Assembly: GCF_002754195.1 (NCBI RefSeq)
Contig: NZ_PEEU01000001.1
Location: 4,278,001-4,342,000 of the forward strand
Origin: Flavobacterium sp. 9
GTDB lineage: Bacteria > Bacteroidota > Bacteroidia > Flavobacteriales > Flavobacteriaceae
DNA length: 64,000 nucleotides
Reading direction: 5' to 3'
This document shows, in pieces, positions 7,342-18,600 of the stretch. Numbering within the stretch: position 1 is the first letter of the stretch; each line of letters starts with the position of its first letter. The notes beneath the pieces were generated by a model. The model had not been told where the DNA came from, did not search any database, and worked only from the letters and a program-made list of their open reading frames with translations. The translations under genes were made by a program, and so were the position numbers.

Positions 7342-10300
7342 ATGTATATAGTAACTATAAAAAATCACGTTAAAATCTTTTGTTGTTTGATGATCATTTT
7401 GATCACTTCAACAAAAGCAATAGCACAAAATGACTTTGTTCCTAAAATTGTTCCTCCTTCACCGGAGGCAGCTTCACTGGGAAAGTTTGTCGAAGTACCT
7501 GTTTCACATTATACAGGATTACCGAATATATCAGTACCGCTTTACACGATTGAATCGGGAGAAATAAAACTGCCAATTCAGGTTTCTTATCATGCCCGAG
7601 GAATTCAGGTAAGTGAAATGGCACCTCAGGTTGGTACTGGTTGGGCTTTAAATGCCGGAGGAGTTATTACCAGACAGCAAAGAGGAGCAGCCGATGAAAG
7701 TTATAACGGTTATTTAAAGGAAAATTTTTACGATACCTTTTATACATCGCAGGAAACAAGAGCGAGAGTTATGGCTGGAAGTACAGCCGGTATAGAGTCA
7801 GATCGTCTGATGGATATGGAGCCGGATGTGTATTTCTTTAATTTTTTAAATTTTTCTGGTAAATTTATTTTTGATCAAAAGACAAAAAAGCCTGTAATTC
7901 AAAAATATAGTGATTTTAAAATTGAACCTAAATTTGAAGATGGTTATTATATTACGGGTTGGGTTATAACGGATAAAGATGGTATAAAATATTATTTTGG
8001 TACGTCTAAAGATGGCTTGAGGAAAGCGATAGACAAACCAGAAGGTAGCTCTTCTTCTCAATTTATGGCTGTTGGAGGGCTTCAAAATTCGTCGGTCAAT
8101 ATCACATATAATAATGCGTGGCAGTTAATGGATATTGTTACTCCTAGCAATAAAGTGATTAAGTTTGACTATATAAAAGAGCGACCGGATTATTTTTCGA
8201 GAAGTTTTGATGATGGGCAGGGATTTTATCTTACGAGTCATTTTTCCAAAATTTTTATGAATCAATATCATATCAAGACTATTACGTTTGATAAAGGAAA
8301 AGTGGTGTTTACCAAATTTGCAACGCAAAGAGAAGATTTACGAAATAGTTATGCTTTACAAAAAGTAGAAGTTTTTGGCAGTGATGGTCTTCTAAAAGTC
8401 AAACATTCTTTTAATTATACTTATACTAACAGTGAAGACACTAATTCATTACTTTATTTAAGAAGTAGTGAGCCGCAGGCTAAAAAAAGACTGTTTCTGG
8501 AATCAATAGTTAGTGAGGGATCAAAAGCAACAAGCAAAGGCAAGAAATACTCTTTTGTATATGACCCTCAAGTTTTACCCAACAGATTTTCAACAGCACA
8601 AGATAACTGGGGATATTATAATGGTAAAAATAATGGGGAGTATTCTTCATTTTTCGAAGGCGATAATAGACAGGTAGATACTATTAAATCTGAGGCAGGA
8701 ATGCTTAAGAAAATTATTTATCCTACCGGAGGAAGCGCCACTTTTGAGTATGAACATAACACAGTAATTCCGCCACCCTTTTACCAAGAATTGCTTATAA
8801 ATCCTACTACTCCCACTGAACATAAAGTAGGTAATATATTTAAAGATCCTAGTCTATATGATAGTACTAGGGGCGTATTTGTCTCGAAACCTTTTACAGT
8901 CACTTTGGGACAAGAAACTAGTACTGTTAATGCAATATCATTTTCATCTTTTGCGGGTGATACTTCTACGTGTAGTTCTACAATGACCAATTATGGCTGC
9001 CCCTTTGAAGTATCGGTTTATAAATTGAACCCAAAAACCAGTGTGGGAAGCTTATTTATTGGTAGAGGATCTATTAATCTAGATTCAGGAGAGTATGTTA
9101 TAGAGGTTAGACCTAAAACTCCTGAGGGACGCGATCTTACTGATTATGAAAAGGGAGCTTTTTCTGTTTCGTTAAGTTGGGAACAGCCTTCGAGCAATCC
9201 AAAAGAAATATTATTTGCAGCAGGTAAAAGAATTAAACGTATTATTTGGGATGATAATTTGGGCGGTGTAACTTCTAAAAGCTATAAATACTTAGATAGT
9301 TCAGGAAAATCTTCAGGGAAAACATTCTCAATACCCAATATGTATTATATCATGGGTATGTATAATAATACTCCAATTGTAAATCAGATTGGTGCAACAG
9401 CAGGAAGTCCTTTGACTAATTTTCAAGGAAATGCATTGGGCTATTCTGTCGTTACAGAAATTAATGGAGAAGCAGGGAATAATATAGGTAAAACTGAATA
9501 TAATTTTACAATACCAGAAGATTCAGGTGATTTTTATAAGTTTCCTTATCATTCTCCTACAGATAATGAATGGCTAAGAGGAATGCCTTTAAGCATTAAA
9601 TATTATTCGAATAATGCGGGGAGTTACTCATTGGTTAAGGAGGTTAAAAACAAATATATTTATGGAGATGAAGCTTTTGGGCCACTTTATTTTACAGAAA
9701 TGATTGATCCTGATTTGCCTTATTTGTATTTAAATCATAGAAGAAAATTTAGTTTGCCGCTTGCGATTTTTATTAAAGATGAAACTTTAACAGGCAATGC
9801 GGCTTATGAAAATCCTAATTCATACAAAATTTTCTATACTACAGGAGGAACAGTTGATTTGTATAGCAGTGTAGAGACAGAGATTTTAAAAAACGCAAAA
9901 GAATATAAAAAGACTACGAATTATTTTTATAATTACGATTCGAATTATCAGTTAAAACGTTCACAAACTCAAACTTCGAGTCAGGAAACGTTAGAAACAA
10001 AATATTTTTACGCGCCTGATCCTGAAATGGCAAGTGAACCGTTTAGGAGTGACCTGATTGCGAACAATATGATAGGTATACCTCTGGATACACAGACTTT
10101 TAACAATAGCGTCAAGTTATCCGAGCAAAAAACGGTTTATGATAATAGTGCTGCCACAAGTAACTTATTATTACCAAGATATATTTATTCAAATAAAGGA
10201 ACAGATAATATTATCACTACTAAAGATGAAAAAATCGCTTTTGATAAATATGATGATCAAGGAAATGTTTTACAATATACACCTAAAGGTGGAGTGCCAG

Positions 10301-13300
10301 TATCAATTATTTGGGGATATAACAAAACACAGCCTATTGCTAAAATTGAGAATATTACGTATGACAAGATTGTAAATTATGTTGACAATCTTCAAAATAA
10401 ATCTAATGGGGATAATGACAATTGCATAGCAACAAGCTGTGCAGAACAGTTATTACGCAAGGACTTGAATGCTCTAAGAACAGCGTTTTCGGGCAATATG
10501 ATTACTACCTATACTTATGATCCATCAATTGGAGTAACAAGTATTACAGATCCTAAAGAGAAGACTATTTATTATGAGTATGATTCTTTTGGCAGATTAA
10601 AATTTGTTAAGGATAATGAATTTAATGTACTTGAAAAATACTGTTACAATTATAAAGGAGAACAAACGGATTGTTCTGATGATAGTGATTCAGCTGGGGT
10701 TCTTTATAGAAGTGCAGCTTTAAACGGATCTTTTACCAGAAACGATTGTGGTGTAGGAGCTGTAGGATCTACCATGAGTTTTTCTTTGCCGGCAGAAGCA
10801 ATTACTTCGTTAATTTCTCAAGCTGATGCCGATGCTCAGGCTCAAATGCAATTTAATAGTGAAGGACAAGCTTACGCTAATACAAATGGTACCTGTACGT
10901 TTACAAGTATCGCTAAAAGTGGTTCATTTACAAAAAATAATTGTAGTGGAGGAGCAGTTGGTTCGGCAGTTGTTTATAACGTTCCTGCGGGAAGATATAC
11001 TTCAACAACTTCTCAAGCTGCTGCAGATGCATTGGCTCAGACAGATGTTAATAATAATGGTCAGGCTTATGCCAATACAAATGGTACTTGTACTTACAGC
11101 AGTATTGTAAAGAGTGGTTCATTCACTAAAAATAATTGTGCTTCAGGTGGAGTTGGTTCTGTAGTAGTATATACAGTTCCTGCTGGAAGATATACTTCAA
11201 CAACCTCACAAGCTGCTGCAGATGCATTAGCTCAAACAGATGTTAACACTAATGGACAAACGAATGCTAATACCAATGGAATCTGTACTTTTAGCAGTAT
11301 TGCCAGAAGTGGTTCATTTACCAAGAATAATTGTGCTGTAGGCGGAGTCGGTTCTAGTGTAGCCTTTAACCAGGCTGTTGGCGCTCAGACATCAACTGTT
11401 TCTCAGGCAGATGCTGACGCAAAAGGACTTACTTTGTTCAATACAAACGGACAAGCCAATGCGAATACAAATGGAGCTTGTACTTTTAGTAATATTGTCA
11501 AAAGTGGCTCATTCACTAAGAATAATTGTGCAGTAGGCGGAGCTGGTTCAGTAGTAATATATACAGTTCTTGCTGGTACTTATACTTCAACAACTTCACA
11601 AGCTGCTGCAGATGCATTAGCCCAAACAGATGTTAATAATAACGGACAGGCTAATGCTAATACAAACGGGATTTGTACTTTTAGTAATATTGTTAAGAGC
11701 GGTACGTTTACCAGAAACAATTGTACAATTTCAGGTACGGTTGGATCTGTTGAAACCTATACGGTTGCGGCGGGAAGTTATACTTCTACAGTTTCGCAAG
11801 CTGCAGCAGATGCATTAGCTCAAACCGCAGTAAATAATAATGGACAAAACTATGCCAATTCTAATGGAAAATGTTTGTTTAAAAGTGTTGCAAAAAGTAA
11901 AACCCTTACTAGAAATGATTGTACAGGAGGAAGCACAGGTTCAGTAGAAACTTATGCACTTCCAGCTGGAGCATATTCTTCAGAAATATCTCAGGCCGAT
12001 GCTGATAAAAAAGCACAGGATGTTATAGATGCACTTGCGCAATCATATGTTAATGATATTGGAACTTGTTTATTTTACAGCGTAGTGAAAAGTGGTTCAT
12101 TTACTAAAAATAATTGTGCTGCAGGCGGAGTTGGTTCAGTAGTTGTTTACACAGTTCCTGCAAAACAATACAGCTCAGCAGTATCTCAGGCAGCAGCAGA
12201 TGCATTGGCTCAGACAGATGTTAATAATAATGGTCAGGCTTATGCAAATACAAATGGTACTTGTACTTTTAGCAGTATTGTCAAAAGTGGTTCATTTACC
12301 AAGAATAATTGTGCTTCAGGCGGAGTTGGTTCTGTAGTCGTATATACAGTTCCTGCTGGAAGATATACTTCAACAACCTCACAAGCTGCTGCAGATGCAT
12401 TAGCTCAAACAGATTTTAATAATAACGGACAAACTAATGCCAATACAAACGGTACTTGTACCTTTAGCAGTATTGCCAGAAGTAGTTCATTTACCAAGAA
12501 TAATTGTGCTGCTGGCGGAGTTGGCTCAAGTGTCGCTTTTAGTCAGGCTGTTGGTGCTCAGACATCAATAATTTCTCAGGCAGATGCTGACGCTAAAGGA
12601 CTTACTTTGTTCAATACAAACGGACAAGCCAATGCGAATACAAATGGAACTTGTACTTTTAGCAATATTGCCAAAAGTGGTTCATTCACTAAGAATAATT
12701 GTGTTGTAGGCGGAGCTGGTTCAGTAGTAATATATACAGTTCCTGCTGGTACTTATACTTCAACAACTTCACAAGCTGCTGCAGATGCATTGGCCCAAAC
12801 TGATGTTAATAATAACGGGCAGGCTAATGCTAATACAAACGGGATATGTACTTTTAGTAATATTGTTAAGAGCGGCAATTTTACCAGAAACAATTGTGCA
12901 ATAGCAGGTACAGTTGGATCTGTTGAAACTTATATAGTTGCTGCTGGAAGTTATACTTCTACGGTTTCACAAGCAGCGGCAGATAATCTGGCACAAACTG
13001 CTGTAAATAATAATGGACAAAACTATGCCAATACTAATGGAAAATGTTTGTTTAAAAGTGTTGCAAAAAGTAAAACCCTTACTAAAAATGATTGTACAGG
13101 AGGAAGTACTGGTTCGGTAGAAACTTATGCACTTCCAGCTGGAGCATATTCTTCAGAAATATCTCAGGCCGATGCTGATAAAAAAGCACAGGATGTTATA
13201 GATGCACTTGCGCAATCATATGTTAATGATATTGGAACTTGTTTATTTTACAGCGTAGTGAAAAGTGGTTCATTTACTAAAAATAATTGTGCTGCAGGAG

Positions 13301-15606
13301 GGGTCGGTTCAGTAGTTGTTTATACAGTTCCTGTAAAACAGTACAGTTCAGCAGTATCTCAGGCAGCAGCAGATGCATTAGCTCAGACAGATGTTAATAA
13401 TAATGGACAAGCTTATGCCAATACAAATGGTACCTGTACTTTTACGAGTGTTGTAAAAAGCGGTTCATTTACCAAGAATAATTGTGCTTCAGGTGGAGTT
13501 GGTTCTGTAGTAGTATATACAGTTCCTGCCGGAAGATATGCTTCAACAACCTCACAAGCTGCTGCAGATGCATTAGCTCAAACTGATGTTACCAATAATG
13601 GGCAAACCTATGCAAACACAAACGGTACTTGTACTTTTAGTAGTATTGCCAGAAGTAGTTCATTTACCAAGAATAATTGTGCTGCTGGCGGAGTTGGTTC
13701 TAGTGTCGCTTTTAGTCAGGCTGTTGGTGCTCAGACATCAATAATTTCTCAGGCAGATGCTGACGCTAAGGGACTTACTTTGTTCAATACAAACGGACAA
13801 GCCAATGCGAATACAAACGGTACTTGTACATTTACGAGTGTTGTCAAAAGTGGTTCATTCACTAAGAATAATTGTGCTGCAGGCGGAGCTGGTTCAGCGG
13901 TAGTATATACAGTTCCTGCTGGTACTTATACTTCAACAACATCACAAGCTGCTGCAGATGCATTAGCTCAAACTGATGTTAACAATAACGGACAAGCCAA
14001 TGCGAATACAAATGGGACTTGTACTTTTAGCAGTATTGCCAGAAGCAGTTCATTTACCAAGAATAATTGTGCTGCTGGCGGAGTTCCTTCAAGTGTAGCC
14101 TTTAGTCAGATTGTTGGTGCTCAAACATCACTAATTTCTCAAGCAGATGCAGATTCAAAAGGACTTACTTTGTTTAATACAAACGGTCAAGCCAATGCTA
14201 ATGCTAATGGAACCTGTACTTTTAGCAGTATTGCAAGAAGTGGCAATTTTACCAAAAACAATTGTGCTTCAGGCGGAGTTGGTTCAAGCGTCGCTTTTAG
14301 TCAGGTTGTTGGAGCGCAAACGTCAATAATTTCTCAGGCAGATGCGGATTCTAAAGGGCTTACTTTGTTTAATACAAATGGACAAGCCAATGCCAATACA
14401 AATGGAACATGTACTTTTAGTAGTGTTGTTAAAAGTGGGGCATTTACTAAGAATAATTGTGCTGCAGGCGGAGTTGGTTCGGCAGTTGTTTATACAGTTC
14501 CTGCTGGTACTTATACTTCAACAACTTCACAAGCTGCTGCAGATGCATTAGCCCAAACAGATGTTAGTAATAACGGACAGGCCAATGCTAATACAAACGG
14601 GATATGTACTTTTAGCAGTATTGCAAAAAGCGGTACGTTTACGAGAAACAATTGTACCGGAGGTACCGTTGGGTCAGTAGAAAATTATACAGTTGCGGCG
14701 GGAAGTTATACTTCTACAGTTTCGCAAGCTGCAGCAGATGCATTAGCCCAAACTGCAGTAAATAATAATGGACAAAGTTATGCTAATAGCGTTGGTAGAT
14801 GTCTATTTAAAAGTGTTGCTAAAAGTAAAACACTTACTAAAAACGATTGTACAGGAGGAAGTACAGGTTCTATAGAAACTTTCTCTCTTCCGGCTGGAGC
14901 ATATTCTTCAGAAATATCTCAGGCAGATGCCGACAAAAAAGCACAGGATGTTATTGATGCAACTGCTCAATCTTATGTTAATGATATTGGAACGTGTTTA
15001 TTTTACAGCGTAGCAAAAAGTGGTTCTTTTACTAAAAATAATTGTTCAGGAGGAACAGCATCAACTGTAGTTTATACAGTTCCTGCCAGACAATACAAAT
15101 CAGCAGTATCTCAGGCAGCAGCTGATGCTCTGGCGCAAACAGATGTTAATAATAATGGTCAGGCGTATGCTAATGCGAACGGGACATGTACATTTTATAA
15201 TGTTCTGAAAAGTGGCACTTATACTAGAAATAATTGCGGTGCAACGGCTGTTTCTTCAGGTTCTGTTGTTTACACAGTTGCAGCCGGTAAATACAGTTCT
15301 GTTGTATCACAAGCTGCGGCAGACAATCTGGCTCAGGATGAACTAAATGCCAATGGTCAAAATACAGCCAACACTCAGGGAATTTGCACATTTAAAAATG
15401 TACTTATGAGCAAAGTCTTTACAAAAGCCGGTTGCCCTGTTGGTTATGATGGTACAATGGTATCTTATTCTGTTGCTGCGGGACTTTTTACATCCACCAT
15501 TTCACAAGCAGATGCAGATGCTAAAGCACTTGCAGAGTTAAATAGTAAAGGACAAGCTAATGCTAATGCAAAAGGTTCTTGTTTGCTAAGACCAGATGAA
15601 AATTAA
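7342..15606 (+). CDS. Giant SpvB/RHS-like protein with 25 tandem DUF5977-type repeats
   Basis: 2754 residues. An N-terminal signal peptide (to about residue 29) precedes an SpvB-like entry module (VPLYTIESGEIKLPIQVSY, then VGTGWALNAGGVITR, residues about 60-120). A long middle region ends in YD/RHS-type repeats around residues 1050-1110 (YTYDPSIGVTSITDPKEKT, then YYEYDSFGRLKF). From about residue 1124 to the end there are 25 tandem units of 63-66 residues resembling DUF5977, with the pattern SGSFTKNNC, then YTVPAGTYTSTTSQAAADA, then NGQANANTNGTC. Each unit has two Cys. No T9SS sorting domain is seen. By analogy with Tc/RHS systems it may be a scaffold or shell for the RHS protein encoded 62 bases downstream; that role is inference. 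The repeats show a sixfold higher-order pattern. Confidence 0.85.
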   Translation: MYIVTIKNHVKIFCCLMIILITSTKAIAQNDFVPKIVPPSPEAASLGKFVEVPVSHYTGLPNISVPLYTIESGEIKLPIQVSYHARGIQVSEMAPQVGTGWALNAGGVITRQQRGAADESYNGYLKENFYDTFYTSQETRARVMAGSTAGIESDRLMDMEPDVYFFNFLNFSGKFIFDQKTKKPVIQKYSDFKIEPKFEDGYYITGWVITDKDGIKYYFGTSKDGLRKAIDKPEGSSSSQFMAVGGLQNSSVNITYNNAWQLMDIVTPSNKVIKFDYIKERPDYFSRSFDDGQGFYLTSHFSKIFMNQYHIKTITFDKGKVVFTKFATQREDLRNSYALQKVEVFGSDGLLKVKHSFNYTYTNSEDTNSLLYLRSSEPQAKKRLFLESIVSEGSKATSKGKKYSFVYDPQVLPNRFSTAQDNWGYYNGKNNGEYSSFFEGDNRQVDTIKSEAGMLKKIIYPTGGSATFEYEHNTVIPPPFYQELLINPTTPTEHKVGNIFKDPSLYDSTRGVFVSKPFTVTLGQETSTVNAISFSSFAGDTSTCSSTMTNYGCPFEVSVYKLNPKTSVGSLFIGRGSINLDSGEYVIEVRPKTPEGRDLTDYEKGAFSVSLSWEQPSSNPKEILFAAGKRIKRIIWDDNLGGVTSKSYKYLDSSGKSSGKTFSIPNMYYIMGMYNNTPIVNQIGATAGSPLTNFQGNALGYSVVTEINGEAGNNIGKTEYNFTIPEDSGDFYKFPYHSPTDNEWLRGMPLSIKYYSNNAGSYSLVKEVKNKYIYGDEAFGPLYFTEMIDPDLPYLYLNHRRKFSLPLAIFIKDETLTGNAAYENPNSYKIFYTTGGTVDLYSSVETEILKNAKEYKKTTNYFYNYDSNYQLKRSQTQTSSQETLETKYFYAPDPEMASEPFRSDLIANNMIGIPLDTQTFNNSVKLSEQKTVYDNSAATSNLLLPRYIYSNKGTDNIITTKDEKIAFDKYDDQGNVLQYTPKGGVPVSIIWGYNKTQPIAKIENITYDKIVNYVDNLQNKSNGDNDNCIATSCAEQLLRKDLNALRTAFSGNMITTYTYDPSIGVTSITDPKEKTIYYEYDSFGRLKFVKDNEFNVLEKYCYNYKGEQTDCSDDSDSAGVLYRSAALNGSFTRNDCGVGAVGSTMSFSLPAEAITSLISQADADAQAQMQFNSEGQAYANTNGTCTFTSIAKSGSFTKNNCSGGAVGSAVVYNVPAGRYTSTTSQAAADALAQTDVNNNGQAYANTNGTCTYSSIVKSGSFTKNNCASGGVGSVVVYTVPAGRYTSTTSQAAADALAQTDVNTNGQTNANTNGICTFSSIARSGSFTKNNCAVGGVGSSVAFNQAVGAQTSTVSQADADAKGLTLFNTNGQANANTNGACTFSNIVKSGSFTKNNCAVGGAGSVVIYTVLAGTYTSTTSQAAADALAQTDVNNNGQANANTNGICTFSNIVKSGTFTRNNCTISGTVGSVETYTVAAGSYTSTVSQAAADALAQTAVNNNGQNYANSNGKCLFKSVAKSKTLTRNDCTGGSTGSVETYALPAGAYSSEISQADADKKAQDVIDALAQSYVNDIGTCLFYSVVKSGSFTKNNCAAGGVGSVVVYTVPAKQYSSAVSQAAADALAQTDVNNNGQAYANTNGTCTFSSIVKSGSFTKNNCASGGVGSVVVYTVPAGRYTSTTSQAAADALAQTDFNNNGQTNANTNGTCTFSSIARSSSFTKNNCAAGGVGSSVAFSQAVGAQTSIISQADADAKGLTLFNTNGQANANTNGTCTFSNIAKSGSFTKNNCVVGGAGSVVIYTVPAGTYTSTTSQAAADALAQTDVNNNGQANANTNGICTFSNIVKSGNFTRNNCAIAGTVGSVETYIVAAGSYTSTVSQAAADNLAQTAVNNNGQNYANTNGKCLFKSVAKSKTLTKNDCTGGSTGSVETYALPAGAYSSEISQADADKKAQDVIDALAQSYVNDIGTCLFYSVVKSGSFTKNNCAAGGVGSVVVYTVPVKQYSSAVSQAAADALAQTDVNNNGQAYANTNGTCTFTSVVKSGSFTKNNCASGGVGSVVVYTVPAGRYASTTSQAAADALAQTDVTNNGQTYANTNGTCTFSSIARSSSFTKNNCAAGGVGSSVAFSQAVGAQTSIISQADADAKGLTLFNTNGQANANTNGTCTFTSVVKSGSFTKNNCAAGGAGSAVVYTVPAGTYTSTTSQAAADALAQTDVNNNGQANANTNGTCTFSSIARSSSFTKNNCAAGGVPSSVAFSQIVGAQTSLISQADADSKGLTLFNTNGQANANANGTCTFSSIARSGNFTKNNCASGGVGSSVAFSQVVGAQTSIISQADADSKGLTLFNTNGQANANTNGTCTFSSVVKSGAFTKNNCAAGGVGSAVVYTVPAGTYTSTTSQAAADALAQTDVSNNGQANANTNGICTFSSIAKSGTFTRNNCTGGTVGSVENYTVAAGSYTSTVSQAAADALAQTAVNNNGQSYANSVGRCLFKSVAKSKTLTKNDCTGGSTGSIETFSLPAGAYSSEISQADADKKAQDVIDATAQSYVNDIGTCLFYSVAKSGSFTKNNCSGGTASTVVYTVPARQYKSAVSQAAADALAQTDVNNNGQAYANANGTCTFYNVLKSGTYTRNNCGATAVSSGSVVYTVAAGKYSSVVSQAAADNLAQDELNANGQNTANTQGICTFKNVLMSKVFTKAGCPVGYDGTMVSYSVAAGLFTSTISQADADAKALAELNSKGQANANAKGSCLLRPDEN
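10711..15594 (+). repeat. Coding tandem repeat array (25 x about 195 bp) with 1173-bp higher-order period
   Basis: Units 3-8, 9-14 and 15 onward repeat the same order of six unit types. The identical stretch GGACTTACTTTGTTCAATAC starts at 11425, 12598 and 13771, exactly 1173 bp apart each time. Units 17-20 break the order (C-B-B-C types), which indicates later local duplication. Near-identity between distant units shows recent amplification or gene conversion. Confidence 0.93.
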
Positions 15607-15668
15607 AAATGACTTTTAATTTTATAAAACAGCAATAAGACATAACCTTTTTAAAAGATAAAAAACGT

Positions 15669-18600
15669 ATGAAAAAATATATAGCAATAATAATCTTGTT
15701 ATTACTTGCAATTCCGAGTATAAATGCTCAGACTTTCAGTGATGATAATTTTGTTTACAAAATAACACCTAAAAAGAAAGTTCAGGCGAGTGATTTTAGT
15801 ACACTGACCAAAGATTCGATTGTTCAAAGTATAACTTATTTTGATGGATTAGGCCGTCCTGTACAAACTATGGCAATAGGTCAGGGAGTTGGTGGGGCAG
15901 ATATTGTTACTCCAATTCAATATGATGGTTTTGGGAGGCAAGTAAAAGAATATTTGCCTTATCCAGTAACCAATAGCGGGACAAATTATCCCAGAATTGA
16001 TACAAATACAGCAATAGCTGCTTTAACCGGAATCTACAGTTCAAAATTTGTCGATGCTTCAAACCCATTTTCTGAAAAACAACTTGAGAATTCGCCATTA
16101 GGCAGAGTATTAAAGCAAGCTGCTCCAGGCGATGCGTGGGCTATGAATAGTGGTCACGAAATCAAATTTGATTATCAAACCAATACCGGTACAACTGAGG
16201 TAAAGTTATACAAAGCCACAGCCACTTGGGATTCGGGATTAGGATTATACGATATTGGTTTTTCGGATGCTACGGGTTATTATGGTACTAATGAATTGTA
16301 CAAAACGATTACTTATGACGAGAATACAACTCCTGGAACCAAAGTAGGAACTGAAGAATTTAAAAACAAAGAAGGACAAGTAGTTCTAAAACGTAATTAT
16401 AATGGTACAGATCAATTTGATACTTATTATGTATATGATATTTACGGAAATCTGACTTATGTAATTCCGCCAAAAGCAGACGGAGTTGTAGATCGCGAAG
16501 TTCTGGATGGTTTATGTTACCAATATAAATATGATTACAGAAACCGCTTGGTTGAGAAAAAATTACCGGGCAAACAATGGGAGTTTATTGTTTACGATAA
16601 ATTAGACAGACCGGTGGCAACAGGACCAGCAGCTTCGCCCTTTAAAGACGATGCTACAATAGGCTGGATTATTACGAAATACGATGTTCTTGGACGACCT
16701 ATTTATACCGGTTGGAGTAGTGATGCTTCAAATTCTACGATGAGAAAAACATTGCAAGATGCGCAAAATTTAGCTATTACTTTGTTCGAAACCAAGACTG
16801 CATTAAATATTGATAAAATCGCTACAGGTTATAATAATAGTATAGAACCAACAAATTTCAAACTCTTAACGGTTAATTATTATGATGATTATTCATTTCC
16901 GGATGCTCAAGCAGTGCCTACAACGATTATGGGGCAAAAAGTGCTAACTAATGTAAAAGGATTGCCAACAGGAGGCTGGACCAGAGTATTAACAACACTT
17001 TCTTCTATTGCAGGAGAGACAGCTACAATTTTTTACGATGATAGAGGAAGAATTATAAGTACTTATCTTAAGAATTATCTAGGAGGTAAAAAACATATAG
17101 ATAAAGAACTTGATTTTTCAGGAAAAACCTTAAGTAGTGTAACAGAGCATCAGCGTTTGGACAGCGGAGCTACAATCCTTATAAATGAAAAATTCACTTA
17201 TTCGGCTCAGGATCGTTTATTGACCCATACTCACCAAATAGGGAATGGAGGTACAGAAGAACTTATGGTTTCTAATGAATATGACGAGTTAGGGCAGTTG
17301 AAGAGTAAAAGTGTAGGTAATAGTGCTTTAAGTCCTCTTCAGAAAGTTGATTTTGCTTATAATATTAGAGGCTGGCTTACCGATATTAATGATACAAAGG
17401 ACTTAAATCAAGGTTTAGATGCTAGAGATTTATTTGCTTTTAGAATTAATTACAATAAAGTTGAAGGAAGTACGAGCTATACAAAAGAGCTTTATAACGG
17501 AAATATTGCAGAGACTTTTTGGAGTTCAGGTCTTGATGCATCTGGAATTAAACATGGTTATGGTTATCAATACGATCAATTAAATCGTTTAAAAGATGCT
17601 TCGTATCAAGAGCCAAAATTGGCGAATAGTGATAATTACTTTGGAGAGAACAACATAGAGTACGATAAGAACGGGAATATTACAAAATTACTACGTGAAC
17701 GTAAATTAAGTACAGCTAATCCATATGCTGATCCTATGGATAATCTGGATTATTTCTATAAAGCAAACACAAACCGACTTATGAAAGTAACGGATAAATC
17801 TAATGCACCGGAAGGCTTTAAAGATGATAGTAATGGTTCTAATGATAGCGTAGACGACTACGATTATGACTTAAACGGAAATTTGATAAAAGACGATAAT
17901 AAAGGCATAACTAAAATTGAGTATAATCATCTTAATTTACCTAAGAAAATTACATTTGGCACAATAGGCAACATTGAGTATATTTACAACTCAACAGGGC
18001 AAAAAGTACAGAAAATTGTCACTGAAACAGGAAAACCTACAATAACAACAGATTATTTGGGAGGCTTTCAGTACAAAAACAATGATCTGGAGTTTTTCTC
18101 AACCGCAGAAGGATATGTTAAAAATACAAATGGCAATCTTTCGTATGTGTTTCAGTATAAAGATCACTTAGGAAATGTACGTGTTAGTTATACTAAAAAT
18201 AGTAGTAATGTTCCTGAAGTTATTGACGAAAATAATTATTATCCTTTTGGACTAACCCATACTAGTGACAAAATTCTACCTGGAACTAATAACAAGTATA
18301 AGTTCAGCGGAAAAGAGCTCCAAGACGAGAATATTGGTGGAAATCAATTGAATTTGTATGACTATGGAGCTAGAAATTATGACCCTGCACTTGGACGTTG
18401 GATGAATGTCGATAATATGTCTGAGAAATTCCATTTCAGTAGTCCGTATGTTTATGTCAATAATAATCCTATCATTAATGTGGATTTGGATGGTAATGAA
18501 TGGTTTTATCATTCAGTTAATGGAGGTGCACCTACATGGAATTGGCATGATGGTAGTAAGTATAAAACTGGCGTTAAAGATACTAAAGGAAAAGAAGTAG

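Noticed and set aside
10711..15594. Regular repeats that could be mistaken for a CRISPR array or satellite
   Set aside because: The units are about 195 bp, all in one open frame, and translate into 63-66-residue protein repeats; there are no spacers.
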